DNA from: Nitrospinota bacterium
GTDB lineage: Bacteria; JADFOP01
Length of the DNA: 22,100 nucleotides
Direction: 5' to 3'
Assembly: GCA_022562795.1 (NCBI GenBank)
Contig: JADFOP010000038.1
Coordinates: 1-22,100 of the forward strand
The notes under the pieces were generated by a model. The model did not search any database, was not told the origin of the DNA, and saw only the letters and a list, made by a program, of their open reading frames with translations. Made by a program: the position numbers and the translations under genes. This document shows, piece after piece, positions 15,124 through 22,100 of this stretch (its first letter is position 1; every line of letters starts with the position of its first letter).

Positions 15124-15774
15124 ATGGATAAGCTGCAAATCAGCTGTAGCGTCCGCGAAGCGACGGGCAAGGGTGTCGCCAGGAAGCTACGAAGGGGTGG
15201 AAAAATTCCCGGGATCCTCTACGGCGGAGATCGGGTGGTACCTCTAGTCCTCGACCCAAAGGAAATCCAGCGGGTTCTCAGCTCCCAGGCGGGGGAGAAT
15301 GCTATTGTCCAGCTCAACATCTCCGGTGAGAAATCCCAAGATCTAAATGTCATCCTGCGCGAGCTTCAATTCGACACCATTCGAAGCCACCTTCTCCATG
15401 TGGACCTCTACCAGATCGCCCTGGACGAGGAGTTGGAAGTGCACGTACCGGTGGAGCTGGTGGGCGTCCCGGCCGGTGTCGATGAAGGCGGAGTCCTGAC
15501 CCAGCAACTCTACAACCTCCACGTCAAGTGCTTACCGGACCAGATACCCGATCGATTATCCCTTGATGTCTCTGATTTAGAAATCGGGGATGGGCTCCGC
15601 GTCTCCGACCTGTCCGTCCCGGGCGGGGTCACAATTCTCGACGACTTGGATGCACCTGTGGTAAGCGTCGCCGCCCCGAGGGTGGAGGTAGAGGTCGAGG
15701 AAGAAGAAGTTGAGGAGGAGGAGGTTGAAGAGGAGGCCGCCGAGGAAAAGAAGGAGGAGCCTGCCGCCGAGTAG
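15124..15774 (+). CDS. rplY: 50S ribosomal protein L25, general stress protein CTC type
   Basis: Binds 5S rRNA in the large ribosomal subunit. The 216 residues have the N-terminal L25 domain (about 1-93; REATGKGVARKLRRGGKIPGILYG is typical, quoted here as residues 11-34). The C-terminal TL5/CTC beta domain follows (about 100-185). A strongly acidic tail (about 189-216, mostly Glu with Val and Ala) closes the protein; such tails occur in this family. AGAGGA lies about ten bases before the ATG. It sits between prs and pth, the usual order. Confidence 0.96.
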   Translation: MDKLQISCSVREATGKGVARKLRRGGKIPGILYGGDRVVPLVLDPKEIQRVLSSQAGENAIVQLNISGEKSQDLNVILRELQFDTIRSHLLHVDLYQIALDEELEVHVPVELVGVPAGVDEGGVLTQQLYNLHVKCLPDQIPDRLSLDVSDLEIGDGLRVSDLSVPGGVTILDDLDAPVVSVAAPRVEVEVEEEEVEEEEVEEEAAEEKKEEPAAE

Positions 15775-15810
15775 GGTGCATCCCGCACCGAAGCTGGGGA
15801 GACCAAAGGG

Positions 15811-16350
15811 GTGAAACTCATCGTGGGCCTGGGTAACCCTGGTCCACGCTACGCTCTGACAAGGCACAACGTGGGCTCCCTGGTTCTTGACGAACTTCTG
15901 AAGCGCTATCCAGCACAGCCTTTAGGGGTCCGCTGTAACAGCACCACCTATGCCGGCAAGATCGCTGGCGAGCTCGTCGTCCTCGCCAAGCCCTTGACCT
16001 TCATGAACAAAAGTGGGACGTCAGTGGGCCACCTGCTGAGCGCTTACCGGCTCTCCCCTGCATCACTGTTGGTCATCCACGATGACATCGACCTGGCACC
16101 GGGGCGGATCAAGGAGAAGTACCTGGGAGGATCTGCGGGCCACAAGGGGGTGGCCTCAATAATCAGCGCCATTGGAACTGATTGTTTCTGCCGCATTCGA
16201 GTGGGGGTGGGCCGACCTCCCGACGACACGACCGCCACCGATTACGTTTTGGCGCCAATTGGAGACGAGACGCTTTCGGAACTGGAGGCGACTATAGCGG
16301 CCTCAGCCGACCACGTTGCCGCTGTGCTAGAGCAACGAACAACCTGGTAA
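15811..16350 (+). CDS. pth: Peptidyl-tRNA hydrolase
   Basis: Releases tRNA from peptidyl-tRNAs that drop off ribosomes. The 179 residues are slightly short but complete. They show GLGNPG (N9), catalytic H19 in [14 protein letters not shown] (N66), HDDIDLAPG (D91) and GGSAGHKG (H111). These correspond to E. coli N10, H20, N68, D93 and H113. The GTG start is supported by GGGGAGA about nine bases upstream and by the normal N-terminus [10 protein letters not shown]. It follows rplY by 36 bases. Confidence 0.96.
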   Translation: MKLIVGLGNPGPRYALTRHNVGSLVLDELLKRYPAQPLGVRCNSTTYAGKIAGELVVLAKPLTFMNKSGTSVGHLLSAYRLSPASLLVIHDDIDLAPGRIKEKYLGGSAGHKGVASIISAIGTDCFCRIRVGVGRPPDDTTATDYVLAPIGDETLSELEATIAASADHVAAVLEQRTTW

Positions 16351-16408
16351 GGACGCATCAGCCCAGGCGCATCGTAAACCCCCCGCACCTGATTATAGGA
16401 GAGAAGGT

Positions 16409-18376
16409 ATGGAGTCCCTAACCATCTTCGCGCCCGTGCTGGGCATCTTCGGGTTGGTCATCGCAGGGTTCATCTACAACTACATTAAAAAGCAACCGCC
16501 CGGCAACGAGCTCATGGTGGAAATAGCAGACGCTATCCACGAAGGGGCCATGGTCTTTCTCCGCCGTGAGTACACTTATCTTGTCGTCTTCATCGCCGCC
16601 GTATTCATTGGACTCGCCTTATTCATTAATACGTGGACGGCCATTGCCTTCCTATTCGGCGCCCTCTGCTCCATGCTGGCGGGCTACTTCGGGATGGAGG
16701 CCGCAACCAGGGCCAACGTTCGGACCTCGGAGGCGGCCAACACCCACGGCCAGGCGAAGGCCTTGGAGGTGGCCTTCTCCGGCGGTGCCGTTATGGGACT
16801 TTCCGTAGCGAGTATAGGACTTGTGGGCATCGGAGTTTTCTTCTACCTCTTTGCTGACAAGGACCCAACCATCATTAATGGCTTCGCTATGGGAGCCAGC
16901 TCCATCGCCCTCTTCGCACGTGTGGGGGGAGGTATCTTCACGAAGTCGGCCGACGTGGGCGCAGATCTCGTTGGAAAGCTCGAAGCCGGCATCCCAGAGG
17001 ACGACCCACGCAATCCCGGCGTGATCGCGGACAACGTTGGCGACTGCGTCGGCGATACCGCCGGCATGGGGGCTGACCTCTTCGAGTCCTATGTGGGGAG
17101 CGTCATTGCCACCATCGCTATCGGCTCAACCATGGGCGCGCTGGCCTTCGAGTACATGGCCCTGCCGCTTCTCATCGTTATGGCGGGCCTCCTCGCTTCC
17201 GTTGCGGGCATTGCTTCCATTCGGGTTTTCCGGCGGCTCGACCCAGCCAGCGTGCTACGCTACTCGACCTTCGTCTCAGCAGGTCTTCTCCTGATCGCCA
17301 GCTGGTGGATTATGTCTAGGATGAACATCCCGATGCGCGTTTACTGGGCCCTCTTCAGCGGTTGTATAGCGGGCATCGTAATCGGGCTGCTGACCGAGTA
17401 CTACACGGCAGGAAAGCCCATCATTCGTATCGCCGAGAGCTGCCAGACAGGCGTTGCCACCAACATGATTACCGGCCTGGCGGTGGCGATGGAATCGACC
17501 GCGCTGCCCGTCTTTGCCCTATGTGCGGCGATCTTCTTCGCCTCCAAATTCGGCGGCCTGTACGGAATCGGGCTCGCAGGGGTCGGCATGCTCTCCACTA
17601 TCGGCATAACCATGAGCGTGGATGCCTACGGCCCCATCGCGGACAACGCCGGCGGCATCAGCGAGATGAGCGGCCTCGGTCCAGAGACCCGCAAGATCAC
17701 CGACGGGCTCGATGCTCTAGGCAACACGACGGCGGCCATCGGAAAAGGATTCGCCATTGGTAGCGCCGCCCTTACGGCCCTGGCACTTTTCAGCGCCTAT
17801 ACCCAGGCCGTCCACCTCAATAGCATCGACATCACCAAATCTCTGGTCATCATCGGTGTTTTTATAGGCGGCACCATCCCATTCATTATCGCCGCTATGA
17901 CCATGACGAGCGTGGGTAAGGCCGCCTTCAAGATGGTCCAAGAGATTCGCCGCCAGTTCCGCGAGATTCCTGGCCTGATGGAAGGGACGGCCAAGCCCGA
18001 TAGCGCCCGCTGCGTGGATATCGCCACCACAGCTGCCCTTCGAGAGATGATTCTTCCCGGCCTCACGGCCATCTTAGCTCCCGTTACCGTAGGCCTCCTC
18101 CTGGGAAAGGAGGCCTTGGGGGGGATGCTCGTCGGGGCTACGCTGACCGGTGTTCTCATGGCCCTCATGATGTCCAACGGCGGCGGCGCATGGGACAATG
18201 CCAAGAAGTACATTGAAGAGGGGCACCTGGGCGGCAAGGGCTCAGATGCTCACATGGCTGCCGTGGTCGGCGACACCGTGGGCGACCCATTCAAAGACAC
18301 CTCTGGGCCTTCCATGAACATCCTCATCAAGCTGATGAGCGTGGTGAGCCTAGTTCTGGCGCCGCTGTTCATCTGA
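16409..18376 (+). CDS. hppA: Membrane-bound ion-pumping pyrophosphatase, K+-dependent type
   Basis: Hydrolyses cytoplasmic pyrophosphate and pumps H+ or Na+ across the membrane. The 655-residue protein has about 16 hydrophobic segments. Substrate-site motifs are [11 protein letters not shown] (182-192), [20 protein letters not shown] (197-216), [12 protein letters not shown] (405-416) and the final [17 protein letters not shown]. The segment [10 protein letters not shown] (438-447) has Ala where K+-independent enzymes have Lys, so K+-dependence is predicted. The pumped ion cannot be decided by eye. AGGAGAG lies seven bases before the ATG. It starts 58 bases after pth, and no terminator is visible between them, so it may share the long transcript. 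Confidence 0.96.
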   Translation: MESLTIFAPVLGIFGLVIAGFIYNYIKKQPPGNELMVEIADAIHEGAMVFLRREYTYLVVFIAAVFIGLALFINTWTAIAFLFGALCSMLAGYFGMEAATRANVRTSEAANTHGQAKALEVAFSGGAVMGLSVASIGLVGIGVFFYLFADKDPTIINGFAMGASSIALFARVGGGIFTKSADVGADLVGKLEAGIPEDDPRNPGVIADNVGDCVGDTAGMGADLFESYVGSVIATIAIGSTMGALAFEYMALPLLIVMAGLLASVAGIASIRVFRRLDPASVLRYSTFVSAGLLLIASWWIMSRMNIPMRVYWALFSGCIAGIVIGLLTEYYTAGKPIIRIAESCQTGVATNMITGLAVAMESTALPVFALCAAIFFASKFGGLYGIGLAGVGMLSTIGITMSVDAYGPIADNAGGISEMSGLGPETRKITDGLDALGNTTAAIGKGFAIGSAALTALALFSAYTQAVHLNSIDITKSLVIIGVFIGGTIPFIIAAMTMTSVGKAAFKMVQEIRRQFREIPGLMEGTAKPDSARCVDIATTAALREMILPGLTAILAPVTVGLLLGKEALGGMLVGATLTGVLMALMMSNGGGAWDNAKKYIEEGHLGGKGSDAHMAAVVGDTVGDPFKDTSGPSMNILIKLMSVVSLVLAPLFI

Positions 18377-18428
18377 TTTAGAGGGGGACCGTCCCGTCCA
18401 GAGCCTTGTTATTCAGAATATACGAAGC

Positions 18429-18848
18429 ATGCCACCAATAGGGCAAAAGTGGTTAGGGCTCGCCGTGCTTGGGTTTCTCCTGGTGTCGGGTTGTTCCTCC
18501 CCTGCTCCACCGCCCCCGCCCCCCGAGAGGGTGCCTCCCGCCGCCAGGGCCGCGAATCGGCCGGTGGTCGCTCTTAAGGTGCTGGATAACGCGTTCGACT
18601 CGAGACGCCTCACCCTTAAGTCGAACGTGCCCGTCACCATCTCGGTTACAAACACCACAGCCCATGCTCACAACCTGACCGTTAAAGACCCCGAGGGTCA
18701 TCGTGTCGTAGATGTCAAGATACCCGTCGGCCAGACTGTCGATGTCCCATTTGCCCCCACCACCCCAGGGACGTATATTTTCTACTGTAACCGCGCACTC
18801 CACCGAGCCTTAGGCGGCGGTGAAGAGGGTACCATCGAGGTTCGCTGA
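18429..18848 (+). CDS. Cupredoxin-like lipoprotein with incomplete type 1 copper site
   Basis: A 139-residue lipoprotein: hydrophobic signal, lipobox LLVSGC (C22), a Pro-rich linker (about 25-40), then a single cupredoxin-like beta-sandwich (about 46-139). Candidate copper ligands are H81 in HAHNLTV, C120 in YIFYC and H125 (C-x4-H). Cupredoxins usually have an axial Met about five residues after the second His; here that place reads RALGGGEEGTI, with no Met. The site may be three-coordinate, use another ligand or have lost copper. No Shine-Dalgarno is clear. It lies between hppA and the polyketide synthase gene and could belong to either unit. Its function is unknown; electron transfer or copper handling is a guess. 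Confidence 0.75.
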   Translation: MPPIGQKWLGLAVLGFLLVSGCSSPAPPPPPPERVPPAARAANRPVVALKVLDNAFDSRRLTLKSNVPVTISVTNTTAHAHNLTVKDPEGHRVVDVKIPVGQTVDVPFAPTTPGTYIFYCNRALHRALGGGEEGTIEVR

Positions 18849-18917
18849 GCAGCGAAGCCTCCTCCTCACGCATAGTCTACACAGAAACCGAGTCTTCTTA
18901 TCATCCCGGAGGGCCCC

Positions 18918-19982
18918 ATGGCACGTATCGCCGCGGTGGGAACGGCCGTCCCCGCACACGTGATATCCCAAGAGGCAGTGCAGGCCTTCAGCCGCGACCA
19001 CTTCTCCGGCTCCCTGGATGGGCTCCACCGGCTCCTGTCCGTCTTCGACCGCGCTGCGATAGCCCGGAGATACTTCGCCATGAAACCCGACTGGATCGCC
19101 GGGGCCCACTCCTTTTCCGAACGCAACGCCCGCTTCATCGAGGAGGCGACAAACCTCGCCGCCTCCGCGGCTGAGGTCTGCCTTGAGCGGGCCGGGCTCG
19201 ACCCAATGGAGGTCGGCACCCTGCTCGTCGTCTCCACGACCGGGATCGCCACCCCGAGCATAGACGCCTACCTCATCGAGCGCCTGGGGATGAGCCCGCA
19301 CACCCGCAGGCTTCCGATCTGGGGGCTCGGGTGCGCAGGAGGCGTGGCGGGCCTGGCACGGGCCGCGGAGCTGGCCCGCTCCGAGCCGAGCGGCTTCGTC
19401 ATGCTCGTGGCCGTCGAGCTCTGCGGCATCACCTTCTGCCCGGAGGACCGCTCGAAGAGCAACTTCATCGCGACCGCCCTCTTCGGCGATGGCGCGGGGG
19501 CCGTGCTCGTGGCGGGAGAAGAGGCCGAAGCCTCCGGCCCCCGCCTCCTAGGCGCCCACAGCACGCTTTGGCCCAAGACCTACGACGTCATGGGCTGGGA
19601 CGTGGCCGATGACGGCTTCCGGGTACGATTCTCCAAGACCATTCCAACCTTCGTCCGCCGCTACGTGCGCCCGGCCGTCGAGCAGTTCCTAAAGCCCTAC
19701 GGCCTTGAACCTTCCGATGTTGCCCACCACATCCTCCACCCCGGGGGGCCGAAAGTCCTCGGGGCTTACGCCGAGGCGCTCGAGCTCGATTCTGAGCGGC
19801 TCGTCATCCCAAAGGCGGTCTTGCGCGATTACGGAAACATGTCCTCCGCGTCGGCCCTCTTCGTTCTCGACCGGGTCCTGGCTGAGAGCCAGGCGACGGC
19901 GGGCGACTACGGGCTCCTCTTCGCCCTGGGCCCAGGCTTCAGCGCCGAGCAGCTCTTAATCCGGTGGGAGGAGGACGCATGA
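18918..19982 (+). CDS. Type III polyketide synthase (chalcone/stilbene synthase family)
   Basis: A 354-residue homodimeric-type condensing enzyme that would extend an acyl-CoA starter with malonyl-CoA and cyclise the product, typically to alkylpyrones or alkylresorcinols in bacteria. The catalytic triad is complete: C139 in GLGCAGG, H274 in LHPGGPK and N307 in YGNMSSAS. FGDGAGAVLV (189-198) and the closing ALGPGFSAE are family-typical. GGAGGG lies five bases before the ATG. The last four bases (ATGA) overlap the following methyltransferase-like gene, so the two are translationally coupled. Starter unit and chain length cannot be read from the sequence. It is as GC-rich as its neighbours, so nothing suggests recent acquisition. 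Confidence 0.95.
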   Translation: MARIAAVGTAVPAHVISQEAVQAFSRDHFSGSLDGLHRLLSVFDRAAIARRYFAMKPDWIAGAHSFSERNARFIEEATNLAASAAEVCLERAGLDPMEVGTLLVVSTTGIATPSIDAYLIERLGMSPHTRRLPIWGLGCAGGVAGLARAAELARSEPSGFVMLVAVELCGITFCPEDRSKSNFIATALFGDGAGAVLVAGEEAEASGPRLLGAHSTLWPKTYDVMGWDVADDGFRVRFSKTIPTFVRRYVRPAVEQFLKPYGLEPSDVAHHILHPGGPKVLGAYAEALELDSERLVIPKAVLRDYGNMSSASALFVLDRVLAESQATAGDYGLLFALGPGFSAEQLLIRWEEDA

Positions 19983-20560
19983 TCGACGGAGGCCGAGCCC
20001 TGCTCTTCGGCGCAGTCCTTCTGGTCGCAGGCCAGAGGCTCTGGGAGCTTCGACGCTCGAGGCGCAACGAATCGATGCTCCGTGCCCAGGGGGCGGTGGA
20101 GGGGGGCCGATTCCTCTACCCGTGGTTCGTCGCCCTCCACGCCGCGTTCCTGGTGAGCCTCCTGGTCGAGGGCTGGTGGCGGGGGCCGTCGTTCGGGCCC
20201 CTCTGGGGCCTTTGGATGGCGCTTTTCGCCTCAGCCCAGGCTCTCCGCATCTGGACCATTAGGACCCTTGGGGCACGATGGTCCACCCGCCTCCTCGTGG
20301 TTCCGGGCATGGAGATCGCCACAGGCGGCCCGTACCGCCTCCTCCGCCACCCCAACTACCTTGTGGTATTCGTTGAGTTACTGGCTTTACCGCTCCTCTT
20401 CGGGGCGGTGCTGACGGCCGTATGGGCTACTGCGGTCAACGTAGCCCTGCTGGCTTTGAGAATCCGCCATGAAGAGACGCTTCTGGCCCGCCTGACCGAC
20501 TACGAGGCGGCCCTTGGAGGGCGGCCCCGCCTCATCCCACGACGCCCGACCGACCCCTAG
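19979..20560 (+). CDS. Isoprenylcysteine carboxyl methyltransferase-like membrane protein (BpsB/YpbQ type)
   Basis: A 193-residue membrane protein of the ICMT/PEMT group. It has hydrophobic segments near 8-19, 48-64, 76-92 and 128-160. The SAM-binding signature GPYRLLRHPNYLVVFVE is at 117-133, followed by RIRHEETLL (161-169). The pattern ALRIWTIRTLGARWSTR (88-104) resembles YpbQ/BpsB. In Bacillus, BpsB methylates the alkylpyrones made by the type III PKS BpsA. Direct coupling to a type III PKS here points to the same job, O-methylation of a lipophilic polyketide in the membrane. ATG 19979, overlapping the PKS stop, is chosen over an in-frame ATG five codons upstream. Confidence 0.88.
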   Translation: MIDGGRALLFGAVLLVAGQRLWELRRSRRNESMLRAQGAVEGGRFLYPWFVALHAAFLVSLLVEGWWRGPSFGPLWGLWMALFASAQALRIWTIRTLGARWSTRLLVVPGMEIATGGPYRLLRHPNYLVVFVELLALPLLFGAVLTAVWATAVNVALLALRIRHEETLLARLTDYEAALGGRPRLIPRRPTDP

Positions 20561-20765
20561 AGCCTTGGGTACCGGATCAGTTTGCCTTTAATCAGCCAGC
20601 CCCACGATTTCTTCTAGCTCCCAAACGTGATTAGCCACTCCAGCTTCCATCGCCGGTGTGATCCGGAGCGTAGAGTGAACACGAGCAATGTCAAGAGAAA
20701 GTTGGAAATAATCCCGGGAAAGTTGTAGATTATGGGGGCCAAGGTTGTAAATAAAGGAGTAGCTG
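20561..20765. other. Intergenic junction between GC-rich core and AT-richer segment
   Basis: Besides the transposase remnant on the minus strand, this 205-base gap holds the leader of the next gene. No convincing terminator follows the methyltransferase-like gene. A weak promoter candidate is TTGGAA (20702-20707) with TAGATT (20726-20731), 18 bases apart, which would lie inside the remnant. AAAGGAG at 20753-20759 is the ribosome binding site of the next gene. Base composition changes here from GC-rich to clearly AT-richer. Confidence 0.5.
20588..20728 (-). pseudogene. Remnant of a transposase C-terminus
   Basis: The minus-strand frame ending at 20588 encodes ARVHSTLRITPAMEAGV followed by ANHVWELEEIVGL. 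This matches, from memory, the conserved end of a family of IS transposases (RVHxTLRxTPAMEAGxxDHVWxxEEL). The upstream part of the same frame, beyond about 20728, shows no transposase character and runs into the oppositely oriented regulator gene, so the rest of the transposase is missing. No inverted repeats were found. It marks a past insertion or recombination at the edge of the AT-richer segment. The exact IS family (IS1-like is my guess) needs a database comparison. Confidence 0.65.
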
Positions 20766-21815
20766 GTGGCGAGAAGAAAACGAAAAGAGAAAATCAAGGA
20801 ATTCATTCTCAATAATGTAGAGTCGCACCCGAAGGAGATAAACAGGCTTGCGGCATCCAGGTTCGACATCTCCCGGACAGCCGTCAGCAATCACCTTCGG
20901 GATTTGGCTAATGAAGGATTGCTGATTGCCACAGGAAAGACAAAGGGCCGCAGATACCAATTGCTGAACATTGTAGATGAGAGGTTAGAACTCAATGTAG
21001 CTGAAAACCAACAAGAAGACGTCGTTTGGAGGGAAAGAATCCTGCCATTAATGGACGGGATCAAAAAAAACGTTCGGGACATCTGCCAATATGGATTTAC
21101 TGAAATCTATAACAATGTGATAGACCACTCTGCCTCGGATTCCTCGATGATTAAAATAAAGCGCAATGCCGCCCAGGTCAGCCTGGAAGTAATTGATACA
21201 GGGGTTGGAATATGGAATAAGCTGCAATCGGAGCTGAATCTACTTGACCCAAGACACGCATTGTTAGAGCTGTCAAAGGGAAAGGTAACAACGGATGAAG
21301 AAAGACACACAGGGGAGGGTATATTCTTTACATCTCGAATGTTTGACAAGTTTTCAATAGACTCAGGCACACTCCTATATTCAAAGGAAAGAATAAGAGA
21401 TGACTGGTTAATAGAAGTTGAAGAATCGCCCCCACTAGAAGGAACAGCCGTCTCCATGGAAATTCGTACGGCAACGGATATAACAAGGACGGAGGTATTC
21501 GATAAATTCGCATCTGAACACCACGATTATGGATTCACACGGACACATGTTCCTCTGAAATTGCTCAAATATGAAGGGGAGGAGCTTGTGTCACGTTCCC
21601 AGGCAAGGCGATTGCTGGCGCGCCTGGAGGGCTTTCTAGAAGTATTCTTAGATTTTGATGGGATAACTACAATTGGACAAGCATTTGCAGATGAGATATT
21701 TCGAGTCTACAGAAATGAGCATCCAAATATAGCAATTATCGCCGTCCGCATTACACCAAGGGTAAGGGAAATAATTGACCGAGCGCTTAAGGCCCACAGA
21801 GAAAACATGATTTAG
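20766..21815 (+). CDS. Winged-helix / GHKL ATPase / STAS-like DUF4325 fusion protein
   Basis: A 349-residue probable signalling regulator with three modules. Residues about 9-67 form a winged helix (ISRTAVSNHLRDLANEGLL is the recognition part). About 90-235 form a GHKL/HATPase_c domain with N box EIYNNVIDHS (113-122), G1 DTGVG (144-148) and G2 HTGEGIFF (181-188). About 268-340 match the STAS-like DUF4325 pattern (LDFDGITTIGQAFADEIF). This combines in one chain the elements of an anti-sigma kinase and its STAS antagonist, plus DNA binding. The GTG start has AAAGGAG six bases upstream. Codon use is AT-rich, with many AGA and ATA codons, unlike all upstream genes, and a transposase remnant adjoins it; acquisition by transfer is likely. 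The target is unknown. Confidence 0.88.
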   Translation: MARRKRKEKIKEFILNNVESHPKEINRLAASRFDISRTAVSNHLRDLANEGLLIATGKTKGRRYQLLNIVDERLELNVAENQQEDVVWRERILPLMDGIKKNVRDICQYGFTEIYNNVIDHSASDSSMIKIKRNAAQVSLEVIDTGVGIWNKLQSELNLLDPRHALLELSKGKVTTDEERHTGEGIFFTSRMFDKFSIDSGTLLYSKERIRDDWLIEVEESPPLEGTAVSMEIRTATDITRTEVFDKFASEHHDYGFTRTHVPLKLLKYEGEELVSRSQARRLLARLEGFLEVFLDFDGITTIGQAFADEIFRVYRNEHPNIAIIAVRITPRVREIIDRALKAHRENMI

Positions 21816-22100
21816 TGTTTTTGTCTCCTCCATCTTAGTCTCGCAGCTTTTTGGGCGATTTCTGGTGAAATATTGACTTTTCCGGTGGATGGGCGGATTC
21901 AATATATCCTGGGACTATATGCCCTCCTTGGCAACCTCTCACAGTCGGAGTACACTCTCTCATACTCTCAGAGGACACCCTGTAACATGACTCTCTACCC
22001 TAACAATCCTGACGTGGAGAAGCGGGAGATGCTACGTGTAGATGGGATAATCGTAACCTGCACTTAGAACGTAAACCCATCAATACAAAGTTGGCCAGTA
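21816..22100. other. AT-richer tail with no supported gene
   Basis: No frame here is convincing. A plus-strand frame from a TTG at 21873 to 22067 (64 codons) and a minus-strand frame (21648-21902) have no Shine-Dalgarno and no recognisable domain. An AT-rich six-pair hairpin (21802-21807 with 21816-21821) ending in a short T run could weakly terminate the regulator transcript. Nothing else was seen. Confidence 0.4.

Noticed and set aside
17797-18237. A 146-codon minus-strand open frame opposite hppA.
   Set aside because: Complementary to conserved pyrophosphatase motifs; no start signal and no domain.
18382-18397. GGGAC-C-GTCCC inverted repeat after hppA as a possible terminator.
   Set aside because: The loop would be one base and no T run follows, so it is not a credible intrinsic terminator.
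20729-20890. Upstream half of the minus-strand frame that contains the transposase remnant.
   Set aside because: It runs antisense into the winged-helix coding region and shows no transposase-like residues, so only the 3' part is treated as a remnant.
21873-22067. A 64-codon plus-strand frame in the tail of the window.
   Set aside because: TTG start without a Shine-Dalgarno and no recognisable motif; too little to support a gene.
1-22100. tRNA, rRNA, CRISPR arrays and long direct repeats.
   Set aside because: Looked for by eye on both strands; no cloverleaf, ribosomal motif or regularly spaced repeat was found. The DNA repetition seen in the TPR and HEAT genes is protein-repeat driven.

Overview
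The window is GC-rich (by eye about 60 %, not computed), densely coded DNA from a diderm (Gram-negative-type) bacterium. Evidence for this is a System I cytochrome c maturation cluster, several lipobox lipoproteins, a LolB-like protein and undecaprenyl-phosphate recycling. The gene orders ccmF-G-H-I and lolB-ispE-prs-rplY-pth, and the zinc-ribbon CcmI-like protein, suggest a deltaproteobacterial, Nitrospinota, NC10 or similar lineage. The sequence alone does not fix the phylum.

Layout. (1) 1-4309, plus strand: the 3' part of ccmF, a CcmG/ResA-type thioredoxin with an unusual CxxxC site, ccmH, a short CcmI-like protein ending in a zinc ribbon, and a HEAT-repeat lipoprotein. The four ccm genes overlap or nearly touch and handle haem ligation to periplasmic cytochromes c. 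(2) 4287-8223, minus strand: a four-gene operon of phosphomannomutase/phosphoglucomutase, a DedA/YqaA-type membrane protein, mannose-1-phosphate guanylyltransferase and undecaprenyl-diphosphatase. It makes GDP-mannose and recycles the C55 lipid carrier, so it is an envelope-glycan operon. (3) 8224-8446: a divergent intergenic region with a good sigma70-type promoter on each strand. (4) 8447-18376, plus strand: plsC, trxB, a DciA-like gene, a 15-TPR lipoprotein, a LolB-like lipoprotein, ispE, prs, rplY (CTC type), pth and a membrane pyrophosphatase. Gaps are only -4 to 58 bases, so this may be one long housekeeping transcription unit. (5) 18429-20560, plus strand: a cupredoxin-like lipoprotein without a visible axial Met, then a type III polyketide synthase translationally coupled to an isoprenylcysteine-methyltransferase-like protein. 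This pair resembles the BpsA/BpsB alkylpyrone pair of Bacillus. (6) 20561-22100: a clear shift to AT-richer sequence. It holds a remnant of a transposase C-terminus (minus strand) and a gene fusing a winged helix, a GHKL ATPase and a STAS-like DUF4325 domain. This looks like laterally acquired DNA.

Most of the window is core metabolism. The parts most worth a second look are the type III PKS/methyltransferase pair, the winged-helix/GHKL/STAS fusion at the edge of the AT-rich segment, the CxxxC thioredoxin and the Met-less cupredoxin. No rRNA, tRNA, CRISPR array or intact mobile element was seen.
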